Shown here piece by piece: positions 45,128 to 53,002 of a stretch of DNA of 64,000 nucleotides. The notes beneath the pieces were generated by a model that saw only the letters and a list, made by a program, of their open reading frames with translations, did not search any database and had not been told where the DNA came from. The stretch covers positions 5,088,001-5,152,000 of the forward strand of contig NC_019745.1 of assembly GCF_000317555.1 (NCBI RefSeq), given 5' to 3'. How positions within the stretch are numbered: the stretch's first letter is position 1; every line of letters starts with the position of its first letter. The translations under genes were made by a program, and so were the position numbers. This DNA is from Gloeocapsa sp. PCC 7428 (GTDB lineage: Bacteria; Cyanobacteriota; Cyanobacteriia; Cyanobacteriales; Chroococcidiopsidaceae).

Positions 45128-46006
45128 TCATGCTGGGGTGACGCTGACGATCCTGCCACCTTTTTTGGTGATTTCTTGGTACTTCTGCGACAGCCGTTCG
45201 TAAGGCACTAAAAATGCAGTACTACTCCGGCGGACTTTGGGATATCCAGGTTGCAGAATTCCCGTCACTTCAATGCGGTACATCCGTCCGCTTTCTTCAG
45301 GAGTGCCACCCAGGGCTTTTCGGGGTGCAGCATCCGCAGGAATTGCCGCGTGTTTCCAGGTGGAACCACTACCAGCAGGTTGCACAATGTTGGAAGCTTG
45401 GTTGCGTCCGAGTTCGCGCATTAACCGAGGCGATTTGCCGCCTACAGTGCCGCGATCGCTTGTCGCATATCCGCGATACAGCCGGAACATCCGTGTAAAA
45501 CCAGTGGTTTGCACGCCTGGCTCGACCATAAAGCCGCGATAATACGGAACAACGTTATTACCAAAGCTGTTTTCGTATTCAATGCTATCGATATGCGAAT
45601 CAATCTCAGCATCGTAACCTTGCTCCTCACACAGTTGCGTATGATAAGCTAGTTCTTCTTCGCTATATGGTGCGCGACCTAAAAGATGCTTGAAATTGAG
45701 TTCAACAAAGCGTTGATTTGAATTTGGATAGAAAAACTTGTTTTTGTATAAATCTGATTTAGCGACGGCGCGAACAAAATCGCGAACTGTGATATTTCCT
45801 TGCCGTAGAAGCGATTCCGCAGATGTTAGACGTTCTGCTTGCATCACATAGTCGTTGCCTAATACCTGACGATAAACAGCACGAATAACGGTCTGAATGT
45901 CATCTTCTGTCCAATCGGGTCGCAACTCAACTCTTGATGAAGCATCAAACGCCGAAAGCCCTAAACGCCCTGCGGCTGCTAAATTGTTTACCATTAAAGC
46001 GCTCAT
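45128..46006 (-). CDS. cpcC: Phycocyanin rod linker CpcC
   Basis: About 292 residues from the ATG at 46006 (GGGAGA upstream; the frame itself reaches 46078). The N-terminus is [20 protein letters not shown]. The PBS linker domain has [40 protein letters not shown] and [17 protein letters not shown]-terminal CpcD-like domain (about 235-290) has [20 protein letters not shown] and [18 protein letters not shown]. It joins phycocyanin hexamers within the rod. Only one cpcC is present, so rods may contain few extra discs. Confidence 0.93.
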   Translation of the reverse strand: MSALMVNNLAAAGRLGLSAFDASSRVELRPDWTEDDIQTVIRAVYRQVLGNDYVMQAERLTSAESLLRQGNITVRDFVRAVAKSDLYKNKFFYPNSNQRFVELNFKHLLGRAPYSEEELAYHTQLCEEQGYDAEIDSHIDSIEYENSFGNNVVPYYRGFMVEPGVQTTGFTRMFRLYRGYATSDRGTVGGKSPRLMRELGRNQASNIVQPAGSGSTWKHAAIPADAAPRKALGGTPEESGRMYRIEVTGILQPGYPKVRRSSTAFLVPYERLSQKYQEITKKGGRIVSVTPA

Positions 46007-46058
46007 CAACGGTTCTCCCAACGCAATAAATTTTTGATTCTGCAAAATTGGAAAAACA

Positions 46059-46121
46059 ATGCCCGGAAAAATTAGCAACTGCTAGCTTTTTGCGCCAACA
46101 CTCGCTTACTCTTCCGGGCAT
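46059..46121 (-). terminator. Intercistronic terminator/attenuator after cpcBA
   Basis: On the coding strand ATGCCCGGAA pairs with TTCCGGGCAT (10 perfect base pairs, 43-base loop), followed by TGTTTTT. It starts 12 bases past the cpcA stop and precedes cpcC. A leaky terminator or 3' stabiliser here would explain the large excess of subunits over linkers known for cpc operons. Confidence 0.65.
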
Positions 46122-46133
46122 CGCACCTGAATA

Positions 46134-46622
46134 CTAGCTCAGGGCGTTGATAGCGTAGTCAATGTATGTGTTGGCTTCGTTAGCTGCTTGACCTTGCAAG
46201 CCATGGTTGGACTTGATGTGCTTCAATGCTTCGACGTACCAGCTAGGAGATAGGTCGAAAGAGCGGTTGATTTCATCCAAACCAGCAATTAAGTACTCGT
46301 CCATTGGACCTGTACCACCAGCAACTAGGCAGTAAGTTACCATGCGTAGGTAGTGACCAATGTCACGCGCACACTTGGATTTACCGCGCGAATCAGCAGC
46401 ATACTGAGGTCCTTGCATTTGGGTGGTGTAAGGAAACTTCTGATAAACTGCTTGTGCGGCTCCGTCAATGAGTTGCTGTGACTTTTGAGTCAATGCTCTT
46501 GCAGCTTCCATGCTGGCTGCTGCACGGTCAAAGCGACCATTAATAGCTTGTAATTCGGTGTTGCTTAAAAAACGACCTTGGGTATCCGCAGCGCCGATTG
46601 CTTCTGTAATTGGGGTTTTCAT
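46134..46622 (-). CDS. cpcA: C-phycocyanin alpha subunit CpcA
   Basis: 162 residues, standard length. [20 protein letters not shown] opens it; the bilin site is [20 protein letters not shown] (Cys84), followed by [20 protein letters not shown]. The globin-like fold pairs with CpcB to form (alpha-beta)6 discs that absorb orange light near 620 nm. CpcE/CpcF from the same operon attach its chromophore. 62 bp after cpcB with a strong GGAGATATT ribosome site. Confidence 0.97.
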   Translation of the reverse strand: MKTPITEAIGAADTQGRFLSNTELQAINGRFDRAAASMEAARALTQKSQQLIDGAAQAVYQKFPYTTQMQGPQYAADSRGKSKCARDIGHYLRMVTYCLVAGGTGPMDEYLIAGLDEINRSFDLSPSWYVEALKHIKSNHGLQGQAANEANTYIDYAINALS

Positions 46623-46684
46623 TGTTGCAATATCTCCTTTTTGTTTTCTCGAAGTTTAATTCAGCTATATAAGCTTTGAAAATA

Positions 46685-47203
46685 TTAGGCAACAGCAGAA
46701 GCAGCGCGGTCAAAGTAGCTAGCTACTTCAGACATTAATTGGCTGCAATCACCTTGGGTAATACCGTTGGGGTCGTTAGCAATCTTGATAGCAGCATCTT
46801 TCATTTTTTGCACGCCAGCTGCAACTGAACCACCAGGTACGCCCAAAGCTTGGTACGTTTCGCGCAGACCATTCAAGCAGCGATCGTCAAGTACGCTAGC
46901 ATCACCAGCCATTACAGCATATGTTACATAGCGCAAGATGATTTCCATGTCGCGTAAGCAAGCAGCCATACGACGGTTGGTGTAAGCATTTCCGCCTGGT
47001 TGGATCAACTGAGGCTGCTCTTCAAACAACGCACGGGCTGCATCGGTAACAATGCTCGAAGCGTTGCTGGTGATGCGGTTCACTGTATCCAAGCGCTTGT
47101 TGCCGTCTTTTACCATGTTGGTGAGTGCGTCTAATTGCTCGCTGCTTAAGAACTCACCTCTTGAGTCAGCTTGGGATACTACTTTGGCGAATGCATCTAA
47201 CAT
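46685..47203 (-). CDS. cpcB: C-phycocyanin beta subunit CpcB
   Basis: 172 residues. [20 protein letters not shown]; the methylated Asn72 region is [18 protein letters not shown], with bilin Cys82 in [17 protein letters not shown]. Cys153 lies in [20 protein letters not shown]. It carries two phycocyanobilins and forms the disc with CpcA. First gene of the operon; ATG preceded by AGGAGAATAAAG. Its alpha-type colour variants (phycoerythrocyanin pec genes) are not in the window. Confidence 0.97.
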   Translation of the reverse strand: MLDAFAKVVSQADSRGEFLSSEQLDALTNMVKDGNKRLDTVNRITSNASSIVTDAARALFEEQPQLIQPGGNAYTNRRMAACLRDMEIILRYVTYAVMAGDASVLDDRCLNGLRETYQALGVPGGSVAAGVQKMKDAAIKIANDPNGITQGDCSQLMSEVASYFDRAASAVA

Positions 47204-47839
47204 CGACTTTATTCTCCTAAATGAGCGAAAAGTAGAGTGCTGTTTTTAAAATCAGGAATGTTGTTGTATGCGGTTGGAATTGACCGCAACAGACTTTACT
47301 CAAAACACTTTTTCAAGCTATTCTCAGTTGCTCTTGGTCGTTAGTTGGGGATCAAACGGTACAAGAGAGAAATCTGAGAAGGTGTGTGACTTTTATGAGA
47401 AAGTCGTTTACTTGATGGATAAGTGTTTTTGTTGCTTTTGCCTGTTACTTAACCCCTCCAGGTAATCTTTATACAATGCCCTCGTGTCATTGTTTTTTAC
47501 AAGTTGTTAAGTTTTTCCCGTACTTGCTAAATAAAAGCTCAAACCCTTTCTACACATTGATTGCACTTTATAAAAAGCATTTTTAGCTGTAACAAAACTT
47601 CACGTAATTATACTTATTTAAGCTCGACATTTTTTCTTTATTTTTTCTTTACCTTTTCTCTATATCCTGTAGAGCAAGGCTTCTAACCTATTCATGGTCA
47701 TTGCATCTAAATACAAAATATTAAGAAATACAAACGAGTTGTATCTAAATATTTCTATTAGTTGTTGCAATTCTTTAGCTAATCAGTCGGTGAAGTTTAG
47801 CTGCGATCGCAACTCGTTAACACAAAACCAGCACCCCAA
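47204..47839 (-). promoter_or_regulatory. Upstream region of the cpc operon
   Basis: A 630-bp AT-rich gap between cpcB and the RluA gene. It must contain the cpc promoter and leader. A TATAAA (reverse strand, near 47470) preceded at a long distance by TTGTAA is a weak candidate; I could not fix the start site. The short ORF-like stretches here (47268-47465 and 47694-47999) lack ribosome sites or protein character. Confidence 0.4.
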
Positions 47840-48769
47840 TCAAGCGATCGCCATCCGACGACGCAAAACTTGCAAAAGCGTAGTGAAACTAGCAGGCAAA
47901 GGCGCGATCGCTTCAATAAATTCACCACTCATAGGATGCTGTAACTTAAGTTTCCAGGCGTGTAGTGCTTGTCCTGGAAGATTCACCCCAACCGAATGAC
48001 CCGAACTGTAAACAGGATCGCCCACAATCGGATGACCCAGCGCAGCACTATGAACGCGAATTTGATGCGTACGTCCTGTTTCTAGCTGAAAGTGCATCAA
48101 CGTATAATTACCTAATCGCTCCAAAGTCTGCCAGTGCGTAACCGCAGAACGTCCCCCTTTCTCCACAGAGACAACCGCCATTTTCTTGCGATCTACCGGA
48201 TGACGACCGATGGGAAAGTCAACTGTACCACTCTCTGATTTCGGAACACCATAGACAACACCGAGATATTCTCTACGCGCAGTTTTTGCTTTGAGTTGTG
48301 CTTGCAGATGTTGTTGCGCAAAGTCGGTTTTGGCAATCGCGATCGCCCCTGTCGTATCTTTATCTAAACGATGCACAATTCCAGGGCGCTGTACGCCGCC
48401 AATTCCAGGTAAATTAGGACAGTGCGCGAGTAAGGCATTGACGAGGGTACCACCAGCATGACCAGGTGCAGGATGAACAACTAGCCCTGCTGGTTTATTA
48501 ATAATTAACAGCGAGTCATCTTCATAAAGAATATCTAAGGGAATATCTTCCGGTTGCAAATCGAGTGGTTGTGCATCGGGAATTTCAACTGTAATGCGAT
48601 CGCCTGGTTTTATCGTGATTTTTTTGGAGGTACAAACTCGATCGTTAAGTTGTACTTGTCCTTGTTCGATCAGGTGTTGAATGCGCGATCGCGACAAATC
48701 AGATAATTCTTGTGCCAAATAACGGTCAAGGCGATCGCTTTGTGCTTGTACTTGAATGGCGATTATCAA
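47840..48769 (-). CDS. RluA-family ribosomal large subunit pseudouridine synthase
   Basis: 309 residues. An N-terminal S4 RNA-binding domain (about 10-65, SRSRIQHLIEQGQVQLNDRV) is followed by the RluA catalytic domain: LLIINKPAGLVVHPAPGHAG, GIVHRLDKDTTGAIAIAK with the catalytic Asp in RLDKDT, and QLETGRTHQIRVHSAALGHP. It isomerises uridine to pseudouridine in rRNA (RluD-like order of domains). The start appears to be a TTG; no better in-frame ATG is near. Monocistronic. Confidence 0.92.
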   Translation of the reverse strand: MIIAIQVQAQSDRLDRYLAQELSDLSRSRIQHLIEQGQVQLNDRVCTSKKITIKPGDRITVEIPDAQPLDLQPEDIPLDILYEDDSLLIINKPAGLVVHPAPGHAGGTLVNALLAHCPNLPGIGGVQRPGIVHRLDKDTTGAIAIAKTDFAQQHLQAQLKAKTARREYLGVVYGVPKSESGTVDFPIGRHPVDRKKMAVVSVEKGGRSAVTHWQTLERLGNYTLMHFQLETGRTHQIRVHSAALGHPIVGDPVYSSGHSVGVNLPGQALHAWKLKLQHPMSGEFIEAIAPLPASFTTLLQVLRRRMAIA

Positions 48770-49030
48770 TTCAGAATCAACTCAGCAGAAATCATCAATT
48801 TCTATTGTGGCCAATCTAAATTTTGTTTTGAAAACGAATTACATTCGGCTGACAAATTACTACATATTTTTTAAGAGTTTTACATTATCAAAAATTAAAT
48901 CTAGTGATATAGGAAGTATTTTTACTGCTACGTGCCGTTAGACACCAAGACACAACCTCAACGCTTTAGATAACACTGACGACTTCTACGATTTCAAAAC
49001 CGTTGTAGCATTTTTAAACACATTGTAGTA

Positions 49031-49048
49031 TGTAGTATATACACTACA
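49031..49048. promoter_or_regulatory. Eighteen-base palindrome, possible operator
   Basis: TGTAGT-ATATAC-ACTACA, with an extra half-site TTGTAGTA just upstream (49023-49030). It sits 18 bp before the phosphotransferase ATG. TGTA-N-TACA symmetry is typical of GntR-type operators, but no such regulator is in the window. Confidence 0.4.
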
Positions 49049-49066
49049 AAAAAGCGAACGGTTCTT

Positions 49067-49972
49067 ATGCACTCTGGTGACGAGCCTTTCACAAAAGTAG
49101 ACATCAACGTATCACTTGTAGAGCAGTTGGTCGCCATACAGTTTCCCCAATGGGCGAAGCTTCCTATCAAACCAGTTACATTCGGTGGAGTGGACAATAG
49201 AACCTTTCATTTAGGCGAAAATATGTCTGTGAGACTGCCAAGCGCCCAAAGTTACTCGGCTCAAGTAGGAAAAGAACACCAATGGTTGCCGAAACTTGCG
49301 CCACTTCTACCGCTTCCAATCCCTATCCCTCTTGCGATGGGCGTCCCTGCCAATGGCTATCCCTGGCACTGGTCTATCTATCGTTGGCTGGAAGGTGAGA
49401 ACGCTGCGATTGAGCGTATAGCTGATCTCCATCAATTTGCGATCGCGCTTGCTCAGTTCCTTGCTGCCTTGCAGCGGATCGATCCAGCAGATGGTCCACC
49501 GCCTGGGTCGCATAACTTTTTTCGTGGTGGGTCGCTAACAATTTACGATGCAGATACCCGACAGTCAGTGGCAACTTTAGAGAATGAGATTGATACCGAC
49601 GCAGCGATCGCAGTGTGGGAAGCAGCCCTTGAGGCAGCATGGCACGGTTCACCCGTTTGGGTTCATGGAGATGTCAGTGCAGCGAATCTGCTAGTGAAAA
49701 AAGGACAATTGATTGCTGTCATTGACTTTGGGTGTTTAGGAGTCGGCGATCCTGCTTGCGACTTGACTATTGCGTGGACACTATTGAGCGGGGAAAGTCG
49801 GCAAGCATTTCGTGCGTCTGTTCCAGTAGATAGCGCAACCTGGGCGCGAGGTAGAGGTTGGGCACTGTGGAAGGCGCTGATTACACTTGTCGAACATATC
49901 AAGACCAACCCCATAGAAGCGGAAAAAGCGCGATACGTAATCGATGAAGTGCTTGCTGATGCTCAGCAATGA
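49067..49972 (+). CDS. Aminoglycoside phosphotransferase (APH) family kinase
   Basis: 301 residues. Start loop FGGVDNRTFHLGENMSVRLP; the catalytic segment VWVHGDVSAANLLVKKGQLI (HGD..N) and metal site IAVIDFGCLGVGDPACDLTI (DFG) are intact, with GHxW-type YPWHWSIYRWLEGE earlier. Family members phosphorylate small molecules (antibiotics, choline, homoserine, sugars). Cyanobacterial members like this need not confer resistance. The substrate is not inferable. A palindromic operator candidate precedes it. Downstream, GTGACA/TGTCAC (50005-50030) forms a nested small palindrome. Confidence 0.85.
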   Translation: MHSGDEPFTKVDINVSLVEQLVAIQFPQWAKLPIKPVTFGGVDNRTFHLGENMSVRLPSAQSYSAQVGKEHQWLPKLAPLLPLPIPIPLAMGVPANGYPWHWSIYRWLEGENAAIERIADLHQFAIALAQFLAALQRIDPADGPPPGSHNFFRGGSLTIYDADTRQSVATLENEIDTDAAIAVWEAALEAAWHGSPVWVHGDVSAANLLVKKGQLIAVIDFGCLGVGDPACDLTIAWTLLSGESRQAFRASVPVDSATWARGRGWALWKALITLVEHIKTNPIEAEKARYVIDEVLADAQQ

Positions 49973-50099
49973 CCCATCACTATGCTCAAGAAACCATTTC
50001 GGCAGTGACACTACATAGTGCTAATGTCACATTCGCCGATGCCCTCCGACTACTGATGTCACTTTACATAGGGAAAACTATTTTGAGGAAGAATTTTAC

Positions 50100-50906
50100 T
50101 TAAAGCTGGGCGTCTTTTACATCAGCCGTACCTATCTTTTCCAGTGGGCGACAGCTAGACAGAATCTCATGCATTTTTACGACATTGCCAATCACCGCGA
50201 TCGCCGGTGCGCTAAATTGTTTCGCTTCCATCTGCGACACAATTGTTTCTATTGTCCCAATCAACTCTTCTTGTTCGGGGCGCGTACCCCAGCGGACTAA
50301 AGCAATGGGTGTTTCTAAACTTAATCCGGCGGCGTGTAACTGTTCGATAATATGCGGGAGATTGTGAATTCCCATGTAGATGACGATCGTTTCGGAACCA
50401 TGCGCGATCGCGTGCCAATTGACGATTGGGCTATACTTGCCTGCGGCTTCGTGACCTGTTACGAATGTTACTGAAGAACTATAGCTACGATGCGTTAACG
50501 GAATTCCTGCATAAGCAGGTGCAGCAATACCCGAAGTAATTCCAGGAACAACTTCAACGGGGATTCCTGCCTGAATCAAGTCTGCCATTTCCTCACCACC
50601 GCGACCAAAAACAAACGGATCGCCGCCTTTTAGCCGTACTACAATCGCGTTGTCTTGGGCTTTTTCAATTAAAAGTTGCGTAATCTCATCCTGAATCAAC
50701 GAATGACGCCCGCGACGTTTTCCCGCATGAATTTTTTCCGCTTGCGGGTTAATCATCATCAAAATTGCCGGACTCACTAATGCATCATAGATGACAACAT
50801 CTGCACACTCTAATAATCCTTTTCCTTTAAGCGTCATTAACCCTGGATCTCCAGGTCCCGCACCCACTAAATAAACCTTACCCAATTCTTCTTTCTCCGC
50901 GTGCAT
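50100..50906 (-). CDS. cobA: Uroporphyrinogen-III C-methyltransferase
   Basis: 268 residues. The SUMT signatures are VYLVGAGPGDPGLMTLKG at the N terminus and VVRLKGGDPFVFGRGGEE at about 95, with a third SAM-binding stretch GIPVEVVPGITSG. It methylates uroporphyrinogen III at C2 and C7 to make precorrin-2, the precursor of siroheme and cobalamin. It follows the chelatase gene by 3 bp in one operon. No fused CysG oxidase/chelatase domain. Confidence 0.95.
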   Translation of the reverse strand: MHAEKEELGKVYLVGAGPGDPGLMTLKGKGLLECADVVIYDALVSPAILMMINPQAEKIHAGKRRGRHSLIQDEITQLLIEKAQDNAIVVRLKGGDPFVFGRGGEEMADLIQAGIPVEVVPGITSGIAAPAYAGIPLTHRSYSSSVTFVTGHEAAGKYSPIVNWHAIAHGSETIVIYMGIHNLPHIIEQLHAAGLSLETPIALVRWGTRPEQEELIGTIETIVSQMEAKQFSAPAIAVIGNVVKMHEILSSCRPLEKIGTADVKDAQL

Positions 50907-50909
50907 TGT

Positions 50910-51692
50910 TCATTTTTCAACCAAGTCCCAAATTAAACCAGCTAACTCCGCACTCGCGCCGATTGGTTCGGTCAAATGTAACTTTGTCCTAAAAGACGCT
51001 TGTAATTGTGCTACGAGTTGCGCGATCGCATCGGTAATTCCTCCAGCAAAAAGAAAGTAGGGTAAAATCCCGATTTGCTGATGACCTGCGGTAACTAATG
51101 CTTGTATGCGTGCCTCTAAACTCGGTGCAACTGCCCAATAAGCATCTACGGCATTCAACTGCTTGGCTATGGCTTTCACGGGTTCTTTCGCACCAGGGCG
51201 GCGGCTACCGTGCGATAATAAAATCCAACTGGTCATGTCGTTACGAGTCATCGTTGCAGCTAACAGACGCACCAAACCTGGATGCGTACCGAGATGCGGT
51301 CGCAAATTAATTGTGACTTCGTTTCCTATAGTTTGTTGAGCGATCGCTACTTGTGCGGGAATATCTTCTTTAACGTGCGTTCCTGGTAGTAAAAAGACTG
51401 GGACGATCTGTATTTTTTTGTAACCTTGGGTCAGCGCGCGATCGCTAAATTCCTTGATTTGCTGCGCTAATGATAGCGAACTTAACTCTAAACAGGCTTT
51501 GTCAACAAGTGGCGGCTTAATGGAACTGACACTGAGTGTGGACGCGCGATAGAAACGATCTCTACACTGCTGTTGATTGCTTGCGCTGATTTGTGCTGAC
51601 GAGTCAGCAAGCAATCTTACCAACTGCTCCATAGCAAATTCAGGTCGCGGGTCGCGACTTCCATGTGATACTAGCAAATAAGCAGATGGCAT
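50910..51692 (-). CDS. Sirohydrochlorin chelatase, CbiX/SirB-type double domain
   Basis: About 260 residues from the ATG at 51692 (a TTG lies one codon earlier). It has two CbiX-like halves, each opening with a SHG motif: LLVSHGSRDPRPEF and WILLSHGSRRPGAK. Metal-insertion and fold residues include IQIVPVFLLPGTHVKEDI and LPYFLFAGGITDAIAQ. It inserts Fe2+ (siroheme) or Co2+ (cobalamin) into sirohydrochlorin. The immediate cobA partner supports siroheme production for nitrite and sulfite reductases. Confidence 0.9.
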   Translation of the reverse strand: MPSAYLLVSHGSRDPRPEFAMEQLVRLLADSSAQISASNQQQCRDRFYRASTLSVSSIKPPLVDKACLELSSLSLAQQIKEFSDRALTQGYKKIQIVPVFLLPGTHVKEDIPAQVAIAQQTIGNEVTINLRPHLGTHPGLVRLLAATMTRNDMTSWILLSHGSRRPGAKEPVKAIAKQLNAVDAYWAVAPSLEARIQALVTAGHQQIGILPYFLFAGGITDAIAQLVAQLQASFRTKLHLTEPIGASAELAGLIWDLVEK

Positions 51693-51856
51693 CAACCAAG
51701 TAATATCAATATTGTTATCTCTTAGCTATTATAATTAAAACCTTCTTCTTGATTTATTCTGTATCATTTTTGTCTGTTTCTTACGACTCTAACTCAGTCA
51801 AAATTTTGGATAACTCTGATTTTAGCGATTAAGAATCTATATCTTATAAAAATATG

Positions 51857-51889
51857 AAAGGTCAGCAGGTTAAATTCCTACTGACCTTT
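51857..51889 (-). terminator. Strong hairpin terminator after the Mn-catalase gene
   Basis: AAAGGTCAGCAGG (51857-51869) pairs with CCTACTGACCTTT (51877-51889), 12 of 13 pairs, loop TTAAATT. On the leftward strand it is followed by CATATTTTTATAAG. It ends the 51925 gene. Confidence 0.75.
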
Positions 51890-51924
51890 TCAAATCTATT
51901 TCTTACGCTCGAAAACTAGGTATC

Positions 51925-52614
51925 TTATTGCTTATCCGCGACTGGGTCTGCAATATAGCGGAAGGTTGGTTCAGAGTTCCAAGGACCGCGCTCGTCTTGC
52001 TTACCGTTTGTAGAGAGATTATAATAGATATCTACGGTTTCATCCGGCTGAATTTCACCGAAGAATGGATCGGTAAGCTTACCCAGAGAGTCCAAAGCTT
52101 TCATGAACATCTGAGTGTGAGAAATTTCTCTCGTGAGTAGATGTACTAAAGTTTTCTTAGTACCCTCATCAGGGGCTAATTTGATAAGATCCTCATAGGT
52201 TTGACGCGCACCCGCTTCAGCCGCGATATTAGCGCGTAGGTCGCGGACTACATTACCACCTTCATTGAGATAGGTAGCCGTCCAAGCGTTACCTTGGCTG
52301 TCCAAGAAATGAGGTCCCATACCACGTACGGCAAACAATGTACTTTTGTAGGCTTCTGTCTGGTCTACATTTTTAGTGTGCGCTTCAATCAGCTTACCGA
52401 CCATTTCTAAATGACCGAATTCCTCAATTGCAATATCCTGAAGCATATCTTTGATGCCAGAATGCTCAACATGGAATGACTGCACCCAGTATTGTAAAGC
52501 AGCAGAAAGTTCGCCTGTTGCTCCCCCAAACTGCTCTAGCAGTAGCTGGGCAAAACGGGGGTTTGCTTCATCAATATTGACAACGTGAATTGGTTCTTTT
52601 TTGTGAAAAAACAC
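51925..52614 (-). CDS. Manganese catalase family protein
   Basis: 229 residues. A ferritin-like four-helix fold with di-metal ligands in order: the Glu in GELSAALQYW, EEFGHLEMV (Glu and His), the Glu in AAEAGARQTYEDL, and REISHTQMF (Glu and His). The tail PDETVDIYYNLSTNGKQDER is typical. It disproportionates H2O2 with a Mn-Mn centre, independent of heme and iron. Monocistronic, with a strong terminator. The upstream 52615-53002 is AT-rich with nothing else I can name. Confidence 0.9.
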   Translation of the reverse strand: MFFHKKEPIHVVNIDEANPRFAQLLLEQFGGATGELSAALQYWVQSFHVEHSGIKDMLQDIAIEEFGHLEMVGKLIEAHTKNVDQTEAYKSTLFAVRGMGPHFLDSQGNAWTATYLNEGGNVVRDLRANIAAEAGARQTYEDLIKLAPDEGTKKTLVHLLTREISHTQMFMKALDSLGKLTDPFFGEIQPDETVDIYYNLSTNGKQDERGPWNSEPTFRYIADPVADKQ

Positions 52615-53002
52615 AGTATTCTCCCTCTCTTTGACTGCGGTGTATTAAATTCAGTTGGATAATTTGTGGTAAAATTCCTGCAATTAACCAACTTAAATTT
52701 AATTTCAGACGGGTTTGTAATCTTTATTAAAATGTTAGTCTCGATAGCTAACTCATACTTACACCGGAAGAAAGATTTTGCAGTCAAGTTTTTCTACCCA
52801 AAGTTGGCATTTTTGAGGTTTTTTATGCTTTTTTCCAACTGATAATAGTGTATGACATAACACATAATTAAGGTTACATATTATACATACGCTTGTCGCA
52901 GTCAATAAAGGAGATTGACTGCGAAGCGAAAAGGAAACAAAAATAGTCCGCGAAGGTCGATTGAAAATATAAAAAAGTCTGAGTTATAAGGAATAAATAC
53001 TC

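Noticed and set aside
47268-47465. 65-residue ORF in the cpc upstream region
   Set aside because: Its peptide is Phe/Cys/Leu-rich with no domain, there is no ribosome site, and it lies where the cpc promoter and leader must be.
47694-47999. ORF between the cpc promoter region and RluA
   Set aside because: Mostly overlaps the RluA gene on the other strand; peptide has no motif.
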